The notes beneath the pieces are model-generated. The model was not told where the DNA came from. It saw only the letters and a program-made list of their open reading frames with translations, and made no database searches. 41,330 bases of DNA from Prorocentrum cordatum. Taxonomy: Eukaryota; Sar; Dinophyceae; Prorocentrales; Prorocentraceae. The stretch lies in the NCBI GenBank assembly GCA_963575745.1, contig CAUYUJ010001430.1:60001-101330 (forward strand), read 5' to 3'. A program made the translations under genes and the position numbers. Positions 1 through 29,905 of this stretch are shown here, piece after piece (positions within the stretch are counted from its first letter, which is position 1; each line of letters begins with the position of its first letter).

Positions 1-620
1 AGAAAACGTGCGCGAATCGGGACATATCGCCCCAACGGCGTGCCCGTGGAGACAATTTTTTGGGGCCTCCAGGCGATAGCGGGCGTGACCCGGGGGGTGG
101 GGGGAGGGAGCCGGGCACGCCACGATTCGCGCTGGCGCCGCCTGGGCAGGCCCAGGAATTGCCAATTCCCACGCGGCGCCGGCGCGAATCGCGACGCGAC
201 CGGGGGGGTGAGAGATGGGGGGGGGGGGGCGGGGTCGGCCACGGGCTTGACCGCGAAGAATGGCCTAGATATCCGATGCTTTGCTTTGTTTCGGTGCTGG
301 GTCCCGGGAGGTCTCGACCCGTTCCCTGGGGCTGGTTCTGTATCCTGAGTCGCTTTGGGCGGTCTTGCGGCGAGGGTTCCCAGAAGCCGCAGGCGACGAG
401 AAACCTCCGCGTTGAATGTGTCAATGCGTTGGAGGTCGGGCTCGTGCCCGTGCCCGAGACTTCGGGAGTTATCGGCCACGCGCTGAGGGCGGTCGGGGCA
501 GGGGGGGAAGGCTTCCCAGAAGCACCTCTGCTTCTCAGAAGGCGCGGGCCTCGTCTGTCGGTGTAGGGCGGGCGCCTTCCAAGAAGCAGCCTCATTCTAA
601 GAGTCGGGGTTGGACAGAAC
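1..620. other. GC-rich stretch without a supported gene
   Basis: No convincing exon was found on either strand. The open frames here are short and overlap in several frames, as expected from GC content alone. Near 505-600 there are short repeats around the words GGCTTCCCAGAAG and CTTCTCAGAAGG. Related words recur at 21300-21410 and 32780-32830, which suggests an old dispersed repeat. Confidence 0.4.
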
Positions 621-629
621 CCCCGCCCT

Positions 630-735
630 GACACGTCGATCACTTGGTGAATAGTCCGTTTCGGTTCTCGAGGGGGCGCCGCGGCCGCCATTTTCCAGGC
701 TTGCGCCCGCCAGGTTTGGGCCCGAGGTCATTTTC
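630..735 (+). repeat. Fam-P dispersed repeat, copy 1
   Basis: It shares the start GACACGTCGATCA and then a colinear stretch including CGCGGCCG and GTTTGGG with 12697-12791. Two copies are too few to define the ends. Confidence 0.5.
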
Positions 736-785
736 GCTAAATCACGTTTTGCTAAAGGAGGTTCTGTCCATCCCCGAAAGAGTCA

Positions 786-977
786 TGCGATCACAAACAT
801 GGATCAAGGGGGCGTGGATTAGCGACGGGCCCCGTTTCCATTGGAAATCGCGGATTCCCGCCGCCGAGCGAGGCGGCACCGGCCGCATTTTGGGGAGGGC
901 ACATCCCCCGATCCATGGACTTGGCGACCGCGCGCCAGGTCCACGGATCGCTAATCCATGCCTGCGCGCGCCCCCGA
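786..977 (+). repeat. Fam-F terminal-inverted-repeat element, copy 1
   Basis: The left end reads roughly ACATGGATCAAGGGGGCG and the right end, GATCGCTAATCCATG followed by CCTGCGCGC, is a rough inverted copy. The interior has a conserved GGAAATCGCGGATT block and a CCGCCGAGCGAGGCGG hairpin. Related copies lie at 22203-22517, 24030-24199, 25365-25545 and 32201-32391, all in the same orientation. It ends about 80 bases before the proposed first exon of gene 1. Confidence 0.75.
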
Positions 978-1032
978 CGAGAGAAGCCTTCCCCCCTCCC
1001 CTATGCCCCCTCGCGCGCGCCGCCCAAGGCAG

Positions 1033-1058
1033 TTCCCCCCTCGGCCGCAGCGCTCGCC
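1033..1058 (+). promoter_or_regulatory. Candidate spliced-leader acceptor before gene 1
   Basis: A pyrimidine run ends in CAG at 1048-1050, eight bases before the ATG at 1059. Dinoflagellate mRNAs receive a trans-spliced leader at such AG sites. This is position and composition only. Confidence 0.3.
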
Positions 1059-1161
1059 ATGGGCTACAGCAGGCGCTCCGGCGGCGCCCACGTCCTCGCG
1101 GCCTCGGCCGTCGCGGGGGCCGCCTTGCTCGCCTGGTGCTCGGGGGCAGCGCTGGGGGGGG
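1059..1161 (+). CDS. Gene 1, possible first exon: signal peptide
   Basis: The frame from ATG 1059 reads MGYSRRSGG, then an Ala/Leu/Val-rich hydrophobic stretch of about 20 residues ending near Trp-Cys-Ser-Gly and a small-residue region. This is the form of an N-terminal signal peptide. The exon end is not resolved: the frame runs into a G-run near 1157 and then a GGA microsatellite, which would add poly-Glu. It is placed with gene 1 only because it lies upstream on the same strand. No exon linking it to 2898 was found, so it could belong to another gene or be chance. Confidence 0.45.
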
Positions 1162-1209
1162 GGGGTCTGCTCAGGATCGCGGGCGTTTCCGCACGGTTCC
1201 CAAGGTTTC

Positions 1210-1265
1210 TGGAGGAGGAGGAGGAGGAGGAGGAGGAGGAGGAGGAGGAGGAGGAGGAGGAGGAG
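1210..1265 (+). repeat. GGA microsatellite
   Basis: A nearly perfect (GGA)n run. Its long open frames (poly-Glu, poly-Arg, poly-Gly, poly-Ser) are artefacts of the three-base period. Confidence 0.9.
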
Positions 1266-1539
1266 CGGGCTGGGGGTTTGGGGCGGCTTTCTTTTGTCCG
1301 CCTCCTGGGGCAGTTTTCGGGCTCAGACGAACGACCCGGGGTGAACAATTGCACCTGATGGACCCTGCGAGGGGTCCGGGGACCGATTCTGAGCAGATTT
1401 GCCCTCGTTACCCCTTGATCTATTGGGAATGCCTTACAGCTGGTGCCGCCGACGCCGAAGGGGGACAACGACCATGACGGCGGCGTCGGCGGCGACGAAG
1501 ACGCTGACGTGGGGCGCAGTCCTCAGTGATGCTTCGTGG

Positions 1540-2070
1540 GGCCTCTTCGGAGCGTGCTCGTAGGCCTCTGGGGGGCAGTTTAGGGGCCTCGTGGGGACCT
1601 CGTGGGGGCCTCTTGGGGCCTTCTTGGAGATTCTCGGGCCGAGTGCTGGGGATGTTCGTTCGGGCTCCCCTGCGGGCACCCTCTTGAAGCCGTTGTGGGA
1701 GCCTCTTGGGCCGTCTGGGAGGCCTCGAGTGTTGGGGCCCTCTTGGGTCGTTTTGGGGCTGTCTTGGAAACCTTTTTGGGGCCTCTTGTGCCGATCTTGG
1801 TGGCATCTTGGGCGTCGGGAAGTCGAAAAAGGCGAGAACACCATAATCTTGCAACAAAAACCATTCGATAATCATTAAATTTTGCGTGTTGGGGGGGCCC
1901 TCTTGGTGTGCTCTTGGAGGTCTCTTCGAGCGCGTTGGAAGCCGCTTGGGCCGTCAGGAGACCATCTCTGGCATCTTGGACCTTCTCTTCGGCGATTCGG
2001 AGCCCTCTTGGACCGCCTTGGGGGCCTCTTGAGCTGTCTTGGAGGCTTTTTTGGGCCCCAGGACCCCCAG
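1540..2070 (+). repeat. Fam-H CTTGGG-repeat array with AT-rich core, copy 1
   Basis: This is an irregular tandem array of short units built on CTTGGGGCC and CTTGGGCCGT, broken at about 1805-1880 by an A-rich core containing AGTCGAAAAAGGCGAGAAC. The same array-core-array plan occurs at 11455-11960, 17916-18733 and 20084-20997, always with CTTGGG on the + strand. All three minus frames stay open and give Pro/Arg/Lys-rich peptides, which is expected of the repeat and not evidence of a gene. Confidence 0.8.
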
Positions 2071-2271
2071 GGGAGGATGGTATTCTGACCCGGGACCCCC
2101 CCCACCCCCCACCCCTTTGAGGGGGAAGGGATCAAAGGGAAGGGGCTTCCCTTCGACTCGACTTCGAAATTGTTCAATTTCGCTCTGGTTTCGCTTTGGC
2201 TGGCTCGCTTGAGGAGGAGGAACAAGTGAAAGATGGGGGAGCGCGACGAGCCCAAGGAAATGGGGGTGTAA

Positions 2272-2312
2272 CGCGACGAAGACGACGCCGCCGCCGACGC
2301 CGACGAAGACGA

Positions 2313-2347
<35 letters not shown>

Positions 2348-2348
2348 A
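2272..2348 (+). repeat. GAC/GCC trinucleotide tract
   Basis: This is a mixed run of GAC, GCC and GAA triplets. The open frames give poly-Arg on + and poly-Ser/Ala on -. Confidence 0.85.
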
Positions 2349-2530
2349 TGGCGAGTCAAGCAGAACAGCGTCTTCCACACGCCGACGGTCGGCGGATTTT
2401 CTGGAGCCCCATCCAGTTCAGATCCCCCGGCAGCCTCCAACATCAGCTGCGCCTCGTGGATAGCGTTACCAGGGTTCCCGGATCGTCCCGAGCGGCCGCC
2501 GGAGAGCCGAGTTATGGCCCGAAAACCAGA

Positions 2531-2690
2531 CAGGGCAACGTTGGGTGCGACAGACTCAGTAGGGGATGCACGGACCCCGAATCGCTCATTCATCGCTGAT
2601 AGGGGCCCGATGGCCCACCCCGCCCAGGAACGTGCGGATTCGCAATCCGGGGCCTATCGCTGATTGCGGGTCGATGTTGTTGCCTCCTGA
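2531..2690 (+). repeat. Fam-G introner-like element, copy 1 (diverged)
   Basis: It starts with GGGCAACGTTGGG and ends near TGTTGCCTCCTGAG. Between them are the family words AATCGCTCATTCATCGCTGATAG and GGGCCCGAT in the same order as in the copies at 23559, 26415 and 39064. It lies in the proposed intron upstream of gene 1 exon 2898. Confidence 0.65.
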
Positions 2691-2705
2691 GCCGGTCCCC
2701 CTTTA

Positions 2706-2881
2706 CAGTCGGGGCGCTGAAGAAGGAACCCTTGTCGTTGGGGAGGGGCTCCGCGTTCCTTAAGTGTTTCACAGCTTGCCTCAGGCTTTCCTTATGATTT
2801 CGTCAGGAAATCGAAGTTTAACTTGTGGAAAAAAGGGGCCTCGTTCCTTATTTCGGGTTCCTTAGGTCAAGGCCCCGACTG
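2706..2881 (+). mobile_element. Fam-E 176-base MITE, mariner-like ends, copy 1
   Basis: The termini are CAGTCGGGGC and its inverse GCCCCGACTG, and both ends are flanked by TA. The inverted repeat continues imperfectly through GGAACCC. TA flanks and CAGT-type ends are features of Tc1/mariner-class elements. The second copy, 10890-11065, has exactly the same length. This copy ends 16 bases before the acceptor of the gene 1 exon at 2898, so its right arm abuts the polypyrimidine tract. Confidence 0.85.
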
Positions 2882-2897
2882 TACCATTCCCCCTCAG

Positions 2898-3137
2898 GTA
2901 CTCCTTCCAGCTGAGTGAGATCCACGACACTGCCCCGCGGCAGTCGCTCAGCAAGCCCGAGGCGTCGGCGCTGGGTGCCCGCTACACGCCGAAGGAGCTC
3001 GGCTACACAGACGACATCCTGGACTCGGATCTGCTCCAGCCGGCGCCGCTCTTTGCGCAGGAGGCGGCCGCGCAGGGCCTGAAGTTCCAGTTTATGTCGA
3101 ATGGCTTCAACCACGAGGGCGCGCTGGTGATTTCGAT
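2898..3137 (+). CDS. Gene 1, penultimate exon
   Basis: The exon follows a good acceptor, CCATTCCCCCTCAG. After one base that completes a codon, the frame reads YSFQLSEIHDTAPRQ, continues through RYTPKELGYTDDILD and ends FNHEGALVIS plus the first two bases of an Ile codon. Codon use is GC-rich at third positions as in the other exons here, and the peptide has balanced composition, unlike the shadow frames. The exon ends at CGAT, which is repeated after the following foldback element. Removing that element joins it in frame to 3337. I do not recognise the protein. Confidence 0.8.
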
Positions 3138-3336
3138 GCAGAAAAGGCGGCTTAAGCATTCAAACATTCGAGGGTCCGCGTGGATTTCTTGGATTCGCGC
3201 TAGGCCCCACTGGCGGCGCCTACAGCGCCGCCCTTTGCGGGCTCCGCGCGCCAGGGAGAGTGGTCCAGCGCAGATCCAACAAATCTGCGGGGTCTTCAAA
3301 AGTTTATGTTTATGTCGTTGTTCTTGCTTCTACGAT
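3138..3336 (+). mobile_element. Gene 1 intron made of a Fam-D-like foldback element
   Basis: The insertion is flanked by the direct repeat CGAT (3134-3137 and 3333-3336). The interior is a long imperfect palindrome: GTCCGCGTGGATTTC and GGATTCGCGCT on the left face AGCGCAGATCC and ATCTGCGG on the right, around a GGCGCGC-type centre, and the right side carries TTTATGTTTATGTCGTT. This is the Fam-D structure seen at 17536, 21471, 21965 and 40983. Excising one CGAT plus the element (199 bases) restores VISIGLHNTN. No split within the CGAT repeat gives an AG acceptor, so the splice boundaries would be non-canonical. Confidence 0.75.
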
Positions 3337-3679
3337 CGGCCTGCACAACACCAACCTTGAGAGCAGCATCACGGTTGACCTCCCTGCTGGCATGCTTCTG
3401 GCTCCGGCAGAGAACCGCGATTTCCAGAACCTGGTGCTCAAGGATGCCGTTCATCTTAGCCTCCTTCCTGGAGAGACAAAGCGCGTGGAGCAGTGGGCAT
3501 ACTGCGGCAACCAGTACCACGTGCCGCCCGTGTCGGAGATGAGGCCCACGGGCTGGACTATGAACGCCCCGCCTTGCCAGGCCTGCGTCTGGAAGGCCAC
3601 CCTTCCTTATGAGACGGCGATCGCTGCAACGGAGGGCAACTGGATGGCCGCCAAGTTCGCGTCTGCGCTGGCCGTGTAG
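3337..3679 (+). CDS. Gene 1, last exon and stop
   Basis: The frame reads IGLHNTNLESSITVDLPAG, then a QNLVLKDAVHLSLLPGE segment, then QWAYCGNQYHVPP, and ends EGNWMAAKFASALAV with TAG at 3677-3679. The first half looks like a beta-sandwich repeat in which an alternating hydrophobic pattern carries a PAG turn and a PGE turn. I cannot name the domain. Together with 2898-3137 it gives about 194 residues of the C-terminus. The stop is followed by a T/G-rich region with no further exon, consistent with a 3' end. Confidence 0.85.
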
Positions 3680-4925
3680 AGGTGCTCTGGGTTGCAAAAC
3701 CTCTCCGACGGGACGCGTCTCAGACTTGCCCTTCCCCATCGGAATGTTCAATCTCGGCACGCCAGCGGTTGGCCATCCCACCCTTCTTCCACCTCCTGTG
3801 CCTCGGGGGTGGGGCGGCGGTTTGTCGCTGCAGGTGGCCTCCCACCAAATTTGGTCAGAGCTGCACGTTTGCGAGGCGCCTTCCAGCCTCCAAGCGAGCT
3901 AGGCTTGCAGGCTCCTTGTGATGAGCGTAGAGGGCGCAGATGGATGTCGACTTCGGACCTCGTGACTCGTGTTTGGGCCGTGGCTTCTCGTAGTTAGTTT
4001 TTGCGCGGGGGAGTAAGGTTGCAAAGGTGAAATCGGTTGTCCAATTTTGTCCAACAGTCGCAGTTTAGGGTGTCAATCTAGGAGCTCATGTCGTCGGCGG
4101 CTGTGTATGCCGCGGGATATGTGTGTACGAGTGGTTGTCTGTATGAGCGTAGTATAGTTGACATGTGAATGTAGTTCTTTGTATCTGTGTGTGCGCGCTT
4201 GCGTGCGTGCGATGGTTCCTCGTGGATCGTGTCGTTGCTGGATCGGCTTAACATGCTTACTTAGATGGTGAATCGCCTGGCGTGCTAGGCGTCAATTTCG
4301 GGTCTCGTGTCGTGTGTGAATGTGCGCTTGCGTACATGCGTACGTGTGTGTGCTTGTGCGAGGTTTCTCAGTCCGCTCGTCTCCTCCGGCCCGCCTATGA
4401 CCATGATTGTTACCGCCGTTGTGGTGCGCACGTTGCTGCCATCGAAACAGGTTTTGTGTAGGGGTGTGCCATGCGTTCTCGTGGACTCGGTGGGGCGGGG
4501 CACAAAGGTGGACTCGGTGGACGAAGCCCAGGTGCAGGCGTCGTTGTCGGCTCTCGTGACCCCTGTGATGGCGTGACCTTTCGTAGGTGGTTTGTAGGCT
4601 AGGGCATCGGGCGTCCATTTCTGATCCTGTGTTTCGTACTGGCGTGTTTCGCGGTGCCCGTCAGGTAGTGTAGTTCGGTATGCGTGTGTGCGTGTGTGCT
4701 TACATCACAAGGTGGTCGTGTTCCACTTGCTATGAGGTGACCTGTGGTTTCCTTCCACTGTCTTTGAGGACAACGTGTGTGTGTGTATGTGTGTGCGTGC
4801 GTGTGTTGTGCCCCTTACCCTGGGATTGCACGGATTGCTCCTGAGCGCCACCGATTAAAGGTCGTGTACATTTTGAATTGATTAGTGCATCCCGTTAGTT
4901 GTTGACCAGTTTGGGAATTGTCGTT
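3680..4925 (+). other. 3' flank of gene 1, T/G-rich, no gene seen
   Basis: After the gene 1 stop the sequence becomes rich in GTGT and TGCG words (for example around 4130-4210, 4310-4360 and 4680-4800). It holds no exon I can defend on either strand. It probably contains the 3' UTR, but no poly(A) signal is recognisable. Confidence 0.45.
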
Positions 4926-4929
4926 GCAG

Positions 4930-4995
4930 AGAGGAAGAGAGATATGCGAGGGAGAGGCAGAGAGGGAGAGGGAGAGAGAGAGAGAGATGGTTCGT

Positions 4996-5037
<42 letters not shown>

Positions 5038-5041
5038 GCGC

Positions 5042-5118
<77 letters not shown>
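4930..5118 (+). repeat. GA, TGCG and GT microsatellite cluster
   Basis: Three simple repeats abut: (GA)n-rich 4930-4987, (TGCG)n about 4996-5036 and (GT)n 5044-5118. The histidine/threonine and valine/cysteine open frames across them are artefacts. Confidence 0.9.
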
Positions 5119-5120
<2 letters not shown>

Positions 5121-5825
5121 GGGCTCGTGTTTCGTCAGTTGTTTTGTATGCGAGTGTACGTGAGTCGTGCACATGTGTTGTGTGTGCGCAGGGCGTGTCA
5201 TTAATTTGGGAAGGTCCCCTCTTTCTCTTCAAGTATTGTTGGAACCGAGGTGCCCGATCCACATGATTGCTGGCAGAATTTTGAGGCGCTCGGGCTTTCC
5301 ACAGGGCGGCGTGAGGATTGCGCTGTCCTCTCCTCGGCGCGCGCACACGATTAACACATTTTTCAGGCGGCCCTCCGAATCGGCTGTTGTACAAACGTAT
5401 GCCGCTGCTGGCAGGTGCAGAGGTGCCCGCGCGAGAGAGGCCAGGCACTGCAGCGGCCTCTCTCAATGCGCCACCGCGACGGCCCTTCCGGGAGGGAGCG
5501 CGCAGCCGTAAAAACTGGATCCTCGGGATACCGTTGGCACATTACGTCGTAAGTCGGCGCGCCGGCAGGCGCCCCACGGAAGCTTCCGGCCCCCGGGGGC
5601 CCCCGGGGGCCCGCGGAGCTCTGGGGCACCTCGGGGCCCCCGGCGCCCTCGACGGAGAGACCGTGCCCCGAGATTTCTCCGACGGCAGGGCGCCGCACCG
5701 CAGACGAGTGCTGGCTGTGGCCGTGCCCCGGCGCAGGGCAGCCGTGCAGTGGCAGGACTCTGCCAGGGTGCTCCATCCGCCGTCGCTCGTGCTCGTCCTT
5801 CCCGTCGACCCGGTGGTTCTACACT

Positions 5826-5998
5826 GGGGGCCCATGCCAAGAAGCGTCCTGCTAGCCTCCAGGGTGCCCTGGGGGTTCTGGGGTTTGGGTGGTTTTGCTG
5901 TGGAGCGCGCGGCGTTCCCACACCAAACAAAGCCATGGACGTCCTGTGGTCTCAGGTTTGGGTTTCTTGTGGAAGGTTTCTTGTGGTCGGGCCACTAC
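5826..5998 (+). repeat. Fam-O dispersed repeat, copy 1
   Basis: It is colinear with 27926-28098. Shared words in order are CCCATGCCAAGAA, GCCTCCAGGGTGCCC, GGTTTTGC, TTCTTGTGGAAGG and TTCTTGTGGTCG. Both copies are on the same strand. Boundaries and class are unknown. Confidence 0.7.
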
Positions 5999-6339
5999 TG
6001 TATTCGCCGTCGACCACTCTGTTCCATTCGCCGTCTCTCCCGTGCTCGCCGTCGGCCAGTTTGTTCCATGCGCCGTCAACCGTTCCTTTAGGCCAGCTGG
6101 CCGGCATGCCGCGCCGTCGCAGCTGCCGGGGCGTGCAGCTCGGGGTCTCGCGACACCCCCCACCTTTCCAAACCCAGGGGGAGGGGGTTTGGGGAAGGGT
6201 CAAGCTGCCCACCCGCCCGCAAGCTGTCTAGTTCACTCCCACCCGCCCTGCCAACACATAACACCCCAGCCTGAGCATGTTCAGCGGTGGTTTTTAGGGT
6301 GGACAGCTACTGGGAACCAAAGCCGACCCCAGGTGCGCG

Positions 6340-6540
6340 ACGATGGGGCGAGGTGCGCCACGCGTGCCATGGGCGACACGCGCGCCAGGCACCCCTGGGG
6401 CCCGAGCGTGCCAGGCACGCCTGGTGCACCAGATGCGCCACGTGCTCCGAGTGCGCCAGGTGTACCGCACACTCCAGCCGCGCCAGGTGCACCTCGTTCG
6501 GGGCACGTGCAGAGTGTGTCAGGTGCGTCTGTGCACGTGA
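6340..6540 (+). repeat. Degenerate GTGCGCCAGGTG minisatellite
   Basis: There are many imperfect copies of a roughly 12-base unit (GTGCGCCAGGTG, GTGCACCAGATG, GTGCGCCACGTG). Multiple frames stay open because the unit length is a multiple of three. Confidence 0.7.
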
Positions 6541-6559
6541 CAGCACACATCGGGAAACA

Positions 6560-6905
6560 TGTCGGCCCCCATCATCCTTGTCGAAAACCAATGCCCATCA
6601 TTGTGTCTGGTGGGCCTGCGCACAGCAGGCCACGCGCCACCACCCCCGCCGTCCTTGTCAAATACCACTTGGCAGTGATCGCGGGGTGGCTGCGCATGAT
6701 CAAGATTTAGCCGCGAGGTGCATGTTGTATTTTTTTTGCCAGGGATGGTAGCCCTGCGCGCAGCAGGGAATATGCTGACACCCCCGCCGTCCCTGTCAAA
6801 AACCATACAAAGTGGTCGCGGGCCTCACGAACATGACTCAAGGCTTTGCCCGAAAGTGTGTCTTGTATGGCTTGTTTGACAGGGATGGTGGGGGGGGCGC
6901 ATCGG
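6560..6905 (+). repeat. About 138-base tandem duplication
   Basis: CACCCCCGCCGTCC followed by TGTCAAA and ACCA occurs at about 6642 and 6780. GCGCAGCAGGG-type words and GGGATGGT recur with the same spacing, and GACAGGGATGGTG appears again at 6878 and 7460. This is a short, diverged tandem array of unknown nature. Confidence 0.55.
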
Positions 6906-7147
6906 GTTGGCCGCGCATGCTGCACATGTGGAGGCAGAGTGCGTTTTGTATTGTTTTTCCCCAATTTGTGCTTGCAGTGAAGGGGTCCTAGCGGAGGTTG
7001 AAGGACTTGGCGAAAGTTTCCCTCCGATTTTGGTCGCACGCTGGGTTCCCGGGCTCCCCGTTCCGTGTTCCCGTGTTCCCCGGTTCCCGGTTCCCGGGCC
7101 GATTTCGGTGGGCGGCGAGGTTCCCAGGTTCCCGGGTTCCTGGTCGA

Positions 7148-7400
7148 TTTTCTTATCGATCGCTCTCAGCATCGATCTCATTTCCCACTTCCTCTCTATC
7201 GATCTCACCATCGATCTCTCAATCGATCTCACAATCGATCTCGCAAGCGATCTCACTAGAGATCGCACGAACGATCTCGCGATTGATCTCCCTATCGATC
7301 TCATTGAATCGGTTTCACTCTCGATCTCACGATTGACCTTATAATCGTCCTCTATCGATTCCACTATCGATCTCATTATCGATCTCACAATGGATCTCAA
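7148..7400 (+). repeat. ATCGATCTCA 12-base minisatellite
   Basis: About 20 imperfect units of the form ATCGATCTCACA, some reduced to GCGATCTC or GAGATCGC. The unit length is a multiple of three, so Ser/Ile/Asp-rich frames open in parallel. The preceding 7040-7145 is a run of GTTCCCGG words. Confidence 0.8.
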
Positions 7401-7641
7401 GATCCATATGACTAATTTTCAAATCATCCACTGATTGGGTTTTCTCAGGTGTAATGTGACAGGGATGGTGCGGTGGTGGCCCTCCTGGGGCTGGCATGGT
7501 TCGGAGTTGGCCGCCAGCTGGGTGGAATAGGGGATGTATATGAATAGGGAACACAGTGATAAACCTTTCCTCAAGGGGGAACAAGGGGAGTTGGAAGAGG
7601 AAACGCTCTAAAGCATTGACGCCCAGAGGGCTGATTGGATT

Positions 7642-7887
7642 TTGTTCCGCTATCCTCGCACTTCCCCTCTCCGCCCCCTCTTCATGATCCTCTTCATTAT
7701 AATCATCCTAATCCTACTCATTGTCATGTGCCTGCTTTTCCTTATCATTGAGTCCCGCATCCTTTCTGGATCAAGCTGCTTGACCCAGCTCTCTCTGCTG
7801 GCCAGAGATCACCCCCTTTTATCAGGTAAGGCAATTACAGCGTTCTGGGCTCTCGCGCCTCAAAAGCTCCCCGGTCTGTGTCTGTGA
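7642..7887 (+). promoter_or_regulatory. Upstream region of gene 2: pyrimidine-rich, possible leader acceptors
   Basis: The 250 bases before the gene 2 ATG are T/C-rich and less GC-rich than the surroundings. ATCAG at 7822-7826 after a CCCCCTTTT run and ACAG near 7840 are candidate acceptors for the trans-spliced leader. The stretch also has an 81-codon frame with a run of Ile and Leu. It is probably a by-product of the ATT/CTT-rich composition and I do not call it a gene. Confidence 0.3.
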
Positions 7888-7893
7888 GTCACA

Positions 7894-28343
<20,450 letters not shown>

Positions 28344-29060
28344 GGCCCGGCGGGCCGGCATCCAGAGGAAGACGCGCGGCACGAGCAGGAAGTGCCGGGG
28401 CCCCGCGCGGACTTCTCGGCTCGGCGGGCCAGACCCCCCCCATCCCTGGCGCACCGAGCGCGAGGGCTCCGCCAGATCCAGCCGGAGAAGCCCGCGCGAA
28501 GCCCGCCGGAAGATGATCCTTGTGCCGTCGTGTCTTCTTCGATGCATCCACGTGAGGCCCCCGGGGGCCATCGCCTTCCATATAGCCGTGTATCGCCCAG
28601 GTCTCCGATGCCCTGGCCTCTCTCTCTCTCTCTCGGCCTCTGCACTCGCGTGTCCCCCCCCTGCGGAGCTCTCGGCCCCACCCAGACTCGCGCGGAGCTC
28701 GTGCCGTCGGCTGCATCTTGCGGGCCCCAGGTCAAGACGGGCCTAAAGAATGGCTGCGGATACAGTCAAACTGCGTCTGAAGGAAAAGCAGCCTTCCACG
28801 GGTACCCTCGCATCCTTGCCTCTGGGTTCCATCCTAGGTCCTAGCCCTATGCCATGTGCCATGGGTTTCCAACTTTGACTTTAATGTGTGCGTCCAAGGG
28901 TCTTTAACTTTACTCGCTCTCTTATGACCCAGTCGCGCTGTAGGTTCCGACGCCTTCACAGTTCCCCAGTGTGGCCGCTGGCGTATTTGTTACGCCCTCG
29001 GGCTGCCTGGAAGTCGGGGGCGGTATCCGCAGGCCAGGAGTGGAAAGCAGGCGCGCCTCC
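28344..29060 (+). other. 3' flank of gene 2, no gene seen
   Basis: Probably holds the 3' UTR and intergenic DNA. A (TC)n run lies at 28620-28637. Overlapping Arg/Pro/Ala-rich frames on both strands look like GC-rich shadows. Confidence 0.4.
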
Positions 29061-29097
29061 GCCCTCACCTGAGCGATGGAAGAAAACGGGGTCGTCT

Positions 29098-29175
29098 TGC
29101 GCGGGAGTTCGCGCGTATGCTGCCCGCGCAAGGTCGGCCTTTGCGCGCCCTCTTCTCCGCGTTGGGTGCCACGCT
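29098..29175 (+). repeat. Fam-Q dispersed repeat, copy 2
   Basis: GCGCGGGAGTTCGCGCGTAT, CCCGCGCAAGGTCG and GTGCCACGCTG as at 19035-19160. The surrounding 29060-29390 has several copies of GCTCAGGTGGGG and its inverse CACCTGAGCGAT. Confidence 0.5.
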
Positions 29176-29267
29176 GTTGCCGTCTGTTGTCTCGCTCAGG
29201 TGAGTCTGTTGCCGTCGCTCAGGTGGGGGTGGGGGTTGATCCGCTGCTCCCCAGAGGCCTGGGCTCC

Positions 29268-29690
29268 TCCTCCTCCTCCTCCTCCTCCTCCTCCTCCTCC
29301 TCCTCCTCCTCCTCCTCCGCTCTCCTCCTCCTCTTCCCTCCCTCCCCCCCACCTGAGCGATCCGCTGATCGCTCAGGTGGGGGGTGGACTCGGGCCTCCA
29401 GAGGCCCGGGCTCGGCCGCTGCTCGACTCTGCGTCGTCGGGGCGCCGGAGGCCTGGGCTCGACGGACTGCGCGCAAGAGGGATCCTGCGCCAGAGCGTCC
29501 TCTTGGGTGCGGGCCCGCTCTGGTCCCCCGATGGCCGAGTGCGATGCGGTGGGTGCGTCTTGCGCGCGCGGGTGTCGCCCCCTCCCGCCCCACCCTCCCC
29601 TCTCCCCTCTCCCCTCCCCCTCCCCTCTCCCCCCCCCCTCCTCTCCCCCCCCCCCTCCCCTCTCCTCCCACCCCCCCCCCCTGCGGCTCC
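29268..29690 (+). repeat. TCC and CCCCTCTC pyrimidine tracts
   Basis: (TCC)n at 29268-29320 and a C/T-only tract at 29578-29690, with a GC-rich spacer (CACCTGAGCGAT and ATCGCTCAGGTG form a hairpin near 29350-29375). No exon seen. Confidence 0.7.
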
Positions 29691-29749
29691 CCAAAAGCCG
29701 CGCACCAGAGGCCACTCTTACCCAGGGTCGCTCTTGCGTGTAGCATGAA

Positions 29750-29905
29750 GTCGGGCATGTCCCTCTACAGGAGGAATGCTGAAACATACGTCAAAACACA
29801 GTTCGGGGACGAGTGGGGACCATCTTCGACACGGTGAGAATACTGTTTGACCACGCTTTTGTAGCTTTCTCCCAACATCCGCCCGCAGGAGGACATGCCA
29901 GGCCG
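29750..29905 (+). mobile_element. Fam-A element at 29.8 kb
   Basis: GTCGGGCATGTCCCTCTACA left. Right end diverged: CCGCCCGCAGGAGGACATGC CAGGC. Same orientation as the intron copies. Confidence 0.85.

Noticed and set aside
1420-1875. Pro/Arg/Lys-rich minus ORFs over the CTTGGG arrays (also 11455-11994, 17912-18681, 20217-20948)
   Set aside because: All three minus frames are open and low in complexity. The arrays are mobile repeats, and two lie inside introns of gene 2.
2174-2593. Minus-strand exon near 2350-2470 (frame with IHEAQLMLEAAGG)
   Set aside because: The plus frames over the same bases look equally acceptable, and no splice sites or family match could be found.
7642-7887. 81-codon hydrophobic ORF just upstream of gene 2
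   Set aside because: It comes from an ATT/CTT-rich leader region, overlaps likely leader acceptors, and has no homologue that I recognise.
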